A stretch of 9,689 nt of DNA, taken from JBBPYA01 sp038200385. GTDB taxonomy: Bacteria; Actinomycetota; Actinomycetes; Mycobacteriales; Geodermatophilaceae. Where the stretch lies: assembly GCA_038200385.1 (NCBI GenBank), contig JBBPYA010000053.1, positions 1 through 9,689 on the forward strand, written 5' to 3'. The translations under genes and the position numbers were made by a program. Of the stretch, positions 6,267-9,689 are shown piece after piece; position 1 is the first letter of the stretch; each line of letters opens with the position of its first letter. The notes below the pieces were generated by a model. The model saw nothing but the letters and a program-made list of their open reading frames with translations, made no database searches and was not told where the DNA came from.

Positions 6267-7882
6267 CAGGCTGCCTCTCGTTCCGACAGGTCGGGGACGA
6301 CGGTCAGCGCCCGGGGCGTGGCGCGGGCGGTGGCCCCGGTGCGGTGAACGTTGGAGTGCTCGGTCTTCTCCCACGACCCGTCACCGCGTAGCTCACGGAC
6401 GACGGAGCGGACGGCGGCGGCGGCCAGGAAGACCTGAAAGGGGAACGTGCCGAGCAGCAGCCGGGCGTAGTCCCGGAGCCGGATCTTGATGCCGTAGACC
6501 CGGCCGAAGTCGCCCAACCCGGCCGTCTCGACCACCAGGCCCACCAGCGTTGGGGCAATCGGCAGGAAGGTCAGCAGCGCGGCCGCGGTGGGCACCTTCA
6601 CCGTCAAGATCAGGACCAGTGAGATCGGGATCATCAGCCCGGTAAAGGCCTGCAGGAACGGCATGGCCAGCAGGTAGCGGGCCATCAGCCGCTGCCGCCG
6701 GGTGGGCAGCTTGCGCCACTCACCCTTGCGCAGCACCTGCAGGAAGCCCTGGTTCCACCGGGTCCGCTGCTTGTACAGGGACATCAGCGACCCAGGGGTC
6801 TCCTCACGGGTGGCGACCTCGGGGTCATAGGAGACGACAACTTTCGCGCCGTCGGTGGACAGCCGGACACCGATCTCGCAGTCCTCGGCCAGGCACTCGG
6901 GGTCCCAGCCCCCGGCGCCGCGGATCAGCTCGGTACGGAAGAAGACGGTGTTGCCGCCCAGCGGGATGAACCGGGCGTTGGCGTGGAAGTGCAGACGGCT
7001 GCGGAACCAGAAGTAGTACTCCATGCAGTTGCGCAGCGCCCACCAGCTGGTGTGGATGTTCATCAACTGCACGCCGCCCTGGACCACGTCGGCGCCGGTC
7101 TCGACGAACCGCGAGTCGATCAGCTGCAGCAGCTGCGGGTGCACCTCGTCCTCGGCGTCAAAGACCCCGACGATGTCACCCCGGCAGTGCTCGAGCGCCC
7201 GGTTGAGCGCCTTGGGGTTGTTCTTCGGGACGCTGTCGTCCACGACCACCCGCACCCGGCCGGGGTTCCGGCAGGCAGCCGCCCGGGCGACGGCCTCCGT
7301 GCCCGGGTCGTCATGCCCGACGATCGCGATGACCTCGAAGTCGGGATGGTCCAGCACGGCCAACGCGTCGAGGGTGTCGCCGAGCACCCCCTCCTCGTGC
7401 CGGGCCGGGACGAGGAGAGAGAACGACCGCTCGGGCTCGCGCCGCACCCGGGAGAACCCGGTGGCTACCAGCGACTGGGGCGTGCGCCAGGCGTGCAGCA
7501 TCCACGCCACGGTGGTCATCGCCACCCCGGTCAGCAACAGGGACACCAGCCCGAGCAGGGCCAAGCCGGCGATCTGCCACGCGCTGAGCGCGGGGCCGGT
7601 TTCCGTCCTCGTCGGGGCGTCCTGCACGCTTGTCGGGTCGGTTTCCCTGAAGGGTGCCGGCGCCGACGGCAGGATCGGGTCGTCGGCGGCCAGTACGGAC
7701 GTCGTCGCGGCAACCATGGTGGTCGCGACCGGGTTCGGGGTCGCGGCCGCCGCCATCGACGGCGCCGCAAGAAGGAAGAACAAGGCAAGTCCGGCGAACA
7801 TCGGCGCTCGACCACGACGGCACGCCGGTGCCGGTCGTGCCAGAGAACCGGCGACGTCCGTAGGTCCGGGGTCACGGGACAC
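6266..7882 (-). CDS. XagB/cellulose-synthase-like GT2 polysaccharide synthase with signal peptide
   Basis: A 538-residue membrane GT2 enzyme, first gene of the operon. Residues ~28-47 form a signal-peptide-like helix ending AAPSMAAAA; a Thr/Ala/Pro linker runs to ~100; a membrane helix spans 103-129. The cytoplasmic catalytic domain follows: LLVPARHEE (156-164), HDDPGTE (190-196), NNPKALNRAL (221-230), FDAEDEVHP (241-249, metal site), FIPLGGNTVFFR (305-316), GGWDPECLAEDCEIGVRL (324-341, catalytic-base region) and QRTRWNQG (372-379), the QxxRW motif of processive synthases. Three hydrophobic segments lie at about 401-494. No PilZ domain is present. The wording FDAEDE...PLGGN...AEDCEIGVRL is closest to the XagB branch. 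Likely role: polymerise and extrude a polysaccharide; the sugar is unknown. GTG at 7882 has GAGG 6 bases upstream; GTG 7894 and ATG 7801 are alternatives. Its stop overlaps the next start by one base. Confidence 0.88.
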   Translation of the reverse strand: MSRDPGPTDVAGSLARPAPACRRGRAPMFAGLALFFLLAAPSMAAAATPNPVATTMVAATTSVLAADDPILPSAPAPFRETDPTSVQDAPTRTETGPALSAWQIAGLALLGLVSLLLTGVAMTTVAWMLHAWRTPQSLVATGFSRVRREPERSFSLLVPARHEEGVLGDTLDALAVLDHPDFEVIAIVGHDDPGTEAVARAAACRNPGRVRVVVDDSVPKNNPKALNRALEHCRGDIVGVFDAEDEVHPQLLQLIDSRFVETGADVVQGGVQLMNIHTSWWALRNCMEYYFWFRSRLHFHANARFIPLGGNTVFFRTELIRGAGGWDPECLAEDCEIGVRLSTDGAKVVVSYDPEVATREETPGSLMSLYKQRTRWNQGFLQVLRKGEWRKLPTRRQRLMARYLLAMPFLQAFTGLMIPISLVLILTVKVPTAAALLTFLPIAPTLVGLVVETAGLGDFGRVYGIKIRLRDYARLLLGTFPFQVFLAAAAVRSVVRELRGDGSWEKTEHSNVHRTGATARATPRALTVVPDLSEREAA

Positions 7883-7888
7883 GATGAG

Positions 7889-7892
7889 CCTC
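7889..7892 (-). promoter_or_regulatory. Ribosome binding site that favours the GTG start at 7882
   Basis: The minus strand reads GAGG, 6 bases before GTG 7882. The more upstream GTG at 7894 has nothing comparable in range, so 7882 is preferred for the GT2 synthase. Confidence 0.5.
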
Positions 7893-7959
7893 ACGGTCGG
7901 TGATCAGATGCCTTATGCGTTCGCCCCAAGCAAGGCTCGGGTTCATCCGTTCGCGCGTT

Positions 7960-7975
7960 TGTGAACGTCATCACA
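7960..7975. promoter_or_regulatory. Perfect CRP/GlxR-type operator
   Basis: The sequence is TGTGA-ACGTCA-TCACA: both half-sites match the TGTGA-N6-TCACA consensus of the CRP/FNR superfamily exactly, including actinobacterial cAMP-responsive CRP and GlxR. Its centre is about 85 bases upstream of the GT2 start and about 180 upstream of gtrA, a normal activator position for the operon. The family and its consensus are established; binding here is inference from the match and its intergenic position. Confidence 0.65.
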
Positions 7976-7981
7976 ATCGTT

Positions 7982-7996
7982 ACGGGCATGGCCCGT
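7982..7996. repeat. Perfect interrupted palindrome ACGGGC-ATG-GCCCGT
   Basis: Six-base arms (7982-7987 and 7991-7996) flank a 3-base centre, starting 6 bases after the CRP-type site. It could be a second operator; as an RNA it would form a tight hairpin. No matching regulator is recognised. Confidence 0.45.
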
Positions 7997-8028
7997 CACC
8001 CAGCGTGCGCGCCACTACACCGTCTGGT

Positions 8029-8044
8029 CGTCGACGTGTCGACG
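8029..8044. repeat. Perfect interrupted palindrome CGTCGAC-GT-GTCGACG
   Basis: Seven-base arms (8029-8035 and 8038-8044) surround a 2-base centre, about 103 bases before gtrA. It is a candidate operator for the divergent gene. GTCGAC is common in GC-rich DNA, so a chance origin is possible. Confidence 0.4.
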
Positions 8045-8147
8045 GCCGAAAGCAGCCGGCGAAAGACAAATCCCAACGGTCGCCGCCCAGGACCGTGACG
8101 CCGGCCACGCCGGACATCCGAGCAGCGCCGCCACGGCGAAGACGTCG

Positions 8148-8726
8148 GTGACCAAGCGCCAGTCGTCCGCCCCATCGGGGCCAACCAGTGCCAGGCTGCT
8201 GCAATCCACCGCACGCCTCATGCTCAAGGAACTCAGTGCCTTCGGCGTCGTGGGCGCCGCCTGCTTCGTCCTCGACATCGGGCTCTTCCAGCTGCTCTAC
8301 GCCCACCTGGAAGTCGGGGCAATCACGGCTAAGCTGCTCTCCACGCTGGTGGCGATGACAGTCGCCTACTTCGCCCACCGGTTCTGGTCGTTCTCCCATC
8401 GAGCCCGCACCGGACTCGGACGGGAGTACCTCCTCTTCACGGGGATCAATGGGCTCGCCCTCGTCCTGGGACTCGCAATCGTCGCGCTCGTCAGGTACCC
8501 GCTGGGCCAAGACGGCGCCCTCGTCCTGCAGATCGCCAACATCGGCTCCATCTCCGCGGGGACCGTCATCCGCTACCTGAGCTACCGCCGCTGGGTCTTC
8601 CCCGCTGTCCAGCCGAGTCCGCCACCGAACCACGAGGCCACGGATGGGAGGGGACCGCACACCTCCGCCGCATCGGATGAAGTAGCCGAGGCCCGCTTGA
8701 GCAGGCACTTCACCCCGATGCCGTAG
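8148..8726 (+). CDS. gtrA: GtrA-family polyprenyl-phosphate-sugar flippase-like protein
   Basis: A 192-residue inner-membrane protein with four predicted helices at about 31-52, 58-76, 94-116 and 123-144. It shows the family marks: FGVVGAACFVLDIGLFQLL (32-50), the basic/aromatic HRFWSF (77-82) after helix 2 and YRRWVF (146-151) after helix 4. GtrA proteins are thought to flip sugar-loaded polyprenyl phosphate to the outer face. Here it would carry the lipid made by the mannose synthase to the GT-C transferase; both are encoded in the divergent operon. Residues 1-24 and the Pro/Ser/Glu-rich tail after ~153 are extra and not conserved in the family. Start GTG at 8148 gives the usual length, but only a weak GAAG lies upstream; ATG at 8220 is possible though it leaves little sequence before helix 1. 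Confidence 0.85.
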   Translation: MTKRQSSAPSGPTSARLLQSTARLMLKELSAFGVVGAACFVLDIGLFQLLYAHLEVGAITAKLLSTLVAMTVAYFAHRFWSFSHRARTGLGREYLLFTGINGLALVLGLAIVALVRYPLGQDGALVLQIANIGSISAGTVIRYLSYRRWVFPAVQPSPPPNHEATDGRGPHTSAASDEVAEARLSRHFTPMP

Positions 8727-8753
8727 CTGGCGGTAGGACGCGTCAAGTGCCTG
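8702..8753. repeat. 9-base inverted repeat at the gtrA / tetR-remnant border
   Basis: CAGGCACTT (8702-8710) and AAGTGCCTG (8745-8753) are perfect inverted copies 34 bases apart, enclosing the gtrA stop codon (8724-8726). No T-run follows, so a standard terminator is unlikely. The right arm lies inside the first codons of the headless TetR frame. Confidence 0.35.
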
Positions 8754-9303
8754 TCCGGGGCATCCAGACGAGTTCACGGCGGCACTGTTGGATGGGGTGG
8801 TCGAGTTATTCCTCGCGCAACTGCCGGACCCGATCCAGAGCCTGGACTGGCAAGTCCAGCTGCGCTCCAGCGCGCACGACTTCCGCCGGCTTGCACTCAG
8901 CCATCCCCACGTGGTGCCGCTGTTGGTCACCCGGCCGTTGTCCCGCCCGCTGGGGCTGCAACCGCCGGGGGTGCTGCGGCCGGTGGAACAGATGCTGACC
9001 CGGCTCATCGGCGCCGGCTTCGCTCCGGTGACAGCCCTACACATGCACCGGGCATACACCGGCTGCCTGTACGGCCACATCCTCACCGAGCTCCAAGAAC
9101 TCATCGCCGACCCCGAGGAGACCGACGACCTACTCCGCCTCGGCCTGCATCAACTCCCAGCCGGCGAGTTCCCGGTGTTGCGCAGCTTGGCCTCAGTCCT
9201 GGCCGGCTACGACGGCGCCGCCGAGCTGAACCGAAGCCTCGACACCCTGCTCGCCGGCCTGGACGCCCAACTCGCCACCCACTCAGGCGCCATCGGCAGC
9301 TGA
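8737..9303 (+). pseudogene. TetR-family regulator lacking its DNA-binding domain
   Basis: The frame is open from 8737 (after a TAG at 8734-8736) to TGA at 9301-9303. From about 8770 it reads EFTAALLDGVVELFLAQLPD, then DWQVQLRSSAHDFRRLALSHP, PLLVTRPLS, VLRPVEQMLTRLIGAGF, ALHMHRAYTGCLYGHIL, and ends GLDAQLATHSGAIGS. This is the ligand-binding C-terminal half of a TetR/AcrR regulator ('ALLDGVVE...DW...LR...ALSHP...TRPL...GFxP...YGxxL'). The usual ~50-residue helix-turn-helix domain, ending in a 'YxHVxxKxxLLD' motif, should precede it, but gtrA occupies that place and no frame encodes it. Possible starts are TTG 8788 or GTG 8797 without a good ribosome binding site. I call it a 5'-deleted remnant; a translated stand-alone ligand domain cannot be excluded. 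The C-terminal body has no stops or frameshifts, so the loss may be recent. Confidence 0.7.
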
Positions 9304-9503
9304 GACGACCCGCCCCGCGCAGCTGCCACCCGAAGCTCCCAGGCCGCCTGGCGGGCCGAGGCGAGACCCTCGGTCGAAAGTTGAGGGCAACCGGGCAGCC
9401 GCCCGACCAGGTCAGCCCGCAGCTCCTCAGCCAGCCGCGCCGCCTGGCCGGTGCTGTACGGATTGAAGATGAGGACAACCCGGTCGAACCGACCCACGAC
9501 CAA
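9304..9503 (-). pseudogene. 5' remnant of a diacylglycerol-kinase-like gene
   Basis: The minus strand reads VVGRFDRVVLIFNPYSTG, then QAARLAEELRADLVGRLPGCP, then TEGLASARQAAWELRVAAARGG. This matches the start of the diacylglycerol kinase catalytic domain as seen in actinobacteria: a beta strand ending 'NPxSTG' at the ATP site, a helix, and 'TExxxxAR.LA'. A complete enzyme has some 300 or more residues with a GGDGT-type motif, which is absent. After residue ~65 (base ~9309) the family pattern ends; the frame continues to 9207 only as antisense of the TetR remnant. Starts are TTG at 9503 or GTG at 9497, neither with a visible ribosome binding site. It meets the TetR remnant tail to tail at about 9303, a probable deletion joint. 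The intact family phosphorylates lipids such as diacylglycerol or sphingoid bases. Confidence 0.6.
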
Positions 9504-9585
9504 ACACTAGAACGTCCCAACATCCACCTGCGCATGCGCCGAGTGGATCGCCGTATGAGGAACGGCCTGCGGGACGCCTCACGGA

Positions 9586-9689
9586 TCAAGCGACGGCGAA
9601 AGCGCTCGCGATCGACTCGATGTCCTCGGGTCTGTCCTCTGGTGCAGTGACGCGCAGCACAGGTTGCCCGCCGTCGAGCAGGACGGTCC
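9586..9689 (-). CDS. C-terminal end of an unrecognised protein
   Basis: The minus-strand frame ending in TGA at 9586-9588 is open to the window edge and gives 34 residues: TVLLDGGQPVLRVTAPEDRP followed by EDIESIASAFAVA. Composition is normal for a coding end (beta strand, turn, acidic amphipathic helix), while the other two minus frames are Arg- or Cys-rich. I do not recognise the family. It reads toward the kinase remnant, with 82 bases between its stop and that gene's TTG, so both could once have been one transcription unit. Confidence 0.45.
   Translation of the reverse strand, partial: TVLLDGGQPVLRVTAPEDRPEDIESIASAFAVA

Larger units (their letters stand above)
7883..8147. promoter_or_regulatory. 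Divergent regulatory gap between the polysaccharide operon and gtrA
   Basis: These 265 bases separate the two divergent transcription units and must hold the promoters of both. They contain a perfect CRP/GlxR-type half-site pair (7960-7975) and two perfect interrupted palindromes (7982-7996 and 8029-8044). I find no convincing -35/-10 pair for either direction; CATAAG on the minus strand around 7912-7917 is the only weak -10-like string for the operon. Confidence 0.55.

Noticed and set aside
6983..7964. Two long plus-strand frames opposite the GT2 gene
   Set aside because: Both mirror the GT2 coding strand and have shadow-type composition; the GT2 motifs are unambiguous.
7980..9104. 374-codon minus-strand open frame
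   Set aside because: Antisense to gtrA and the TetR remnant; the opposite strand shows clear family motifs while this frame shows none.
9530..9539. GCGCATGCGC palindrome
   Set aside because: A 10-base self-complementary string is expected by chance at this GC content and has no supporting context.
1..9689. CRISPR arrays, tRNA or rRNA genes, transposases, integrases
   Set aside because: No regularly spaced repeats, no cloverleaf-like segment and no transposase or integrase motifs were seen on reading both strands.

Overview
This is a GC-rich chromosomal window (strong G/C at third codon positions, frequent GTG/TTG starts, 1-4 base gene overlaps). Together with a polyprenol-phosphate-mannose synthase, a class F sortase and a DUF4397 surface protein, this points to an actinobacterium. 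A soil or rock lineage such as Geodermatophilaceae is a guess from style only.

Left edge (1-665): the 3' end of a gene resembling the DUF5655 family; about 270 bases without a convincing gene; then the first ~42 codons of an ankyrin-type gene with a good ribosome binding site, which loses its family sequence at about 621.

Core (666-7882, minus strand): six genes reading leftward, tightly packed. In order of transcription they are an XagB/cellulose-synthase-like GT2 synthase with an N-terminal signal sequence; a GT39-type (GT-C) membrane glycosyltransferase with a large outer-face C-terminal region; an exported DUF4397 protein with a hydrophobic, Arg-ending tail; a membrane-anchored family 8 glycoside hydrolase; a lipoprotein class F sortase; and a polyprenol monophosphomannose synthase. 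Genes 1/2, 3/4 and 4/5 overlap (TGATG, GTGA, ATGA), so this is very probably one operon.

Regulatory gap and divergent gene (7883-8726): the gap holds a perfect TGTGA-N6-TCACA site of the CRP/GlxR type and two further perfect interrupted palindromes. A GtrA-family flippase-like gene reads away to the right. GtrA, the mannose synthase and the GT-C enzyme together resemble the three-part Gtr scheme: load sugar on polyprenyl phosphate, flip it, transfer it outside. The GT2 synthase plus GH8 hydrolase resemble a synthase-dependent polysaccharide pathway, and the sortase/DUF4397 pair suggests a surface protein anchor. My reading, which is inference, is a locus that makes a cell-surface polysaccharide and a mannosylated and/or sortase-processed surface protein.

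Right edge (8727-9689): a TetR-family C-terminal domain lacking its DNA-binding half, a minus-strand N-terminal fragment of a diacylglycerol-kinase-like gene that meets it tail to tail, and the 3' end of an unrecognised minus-strand gene. Broken genes on both sides suggest the polysaccharide locus sits at a rearranged or inserted site.
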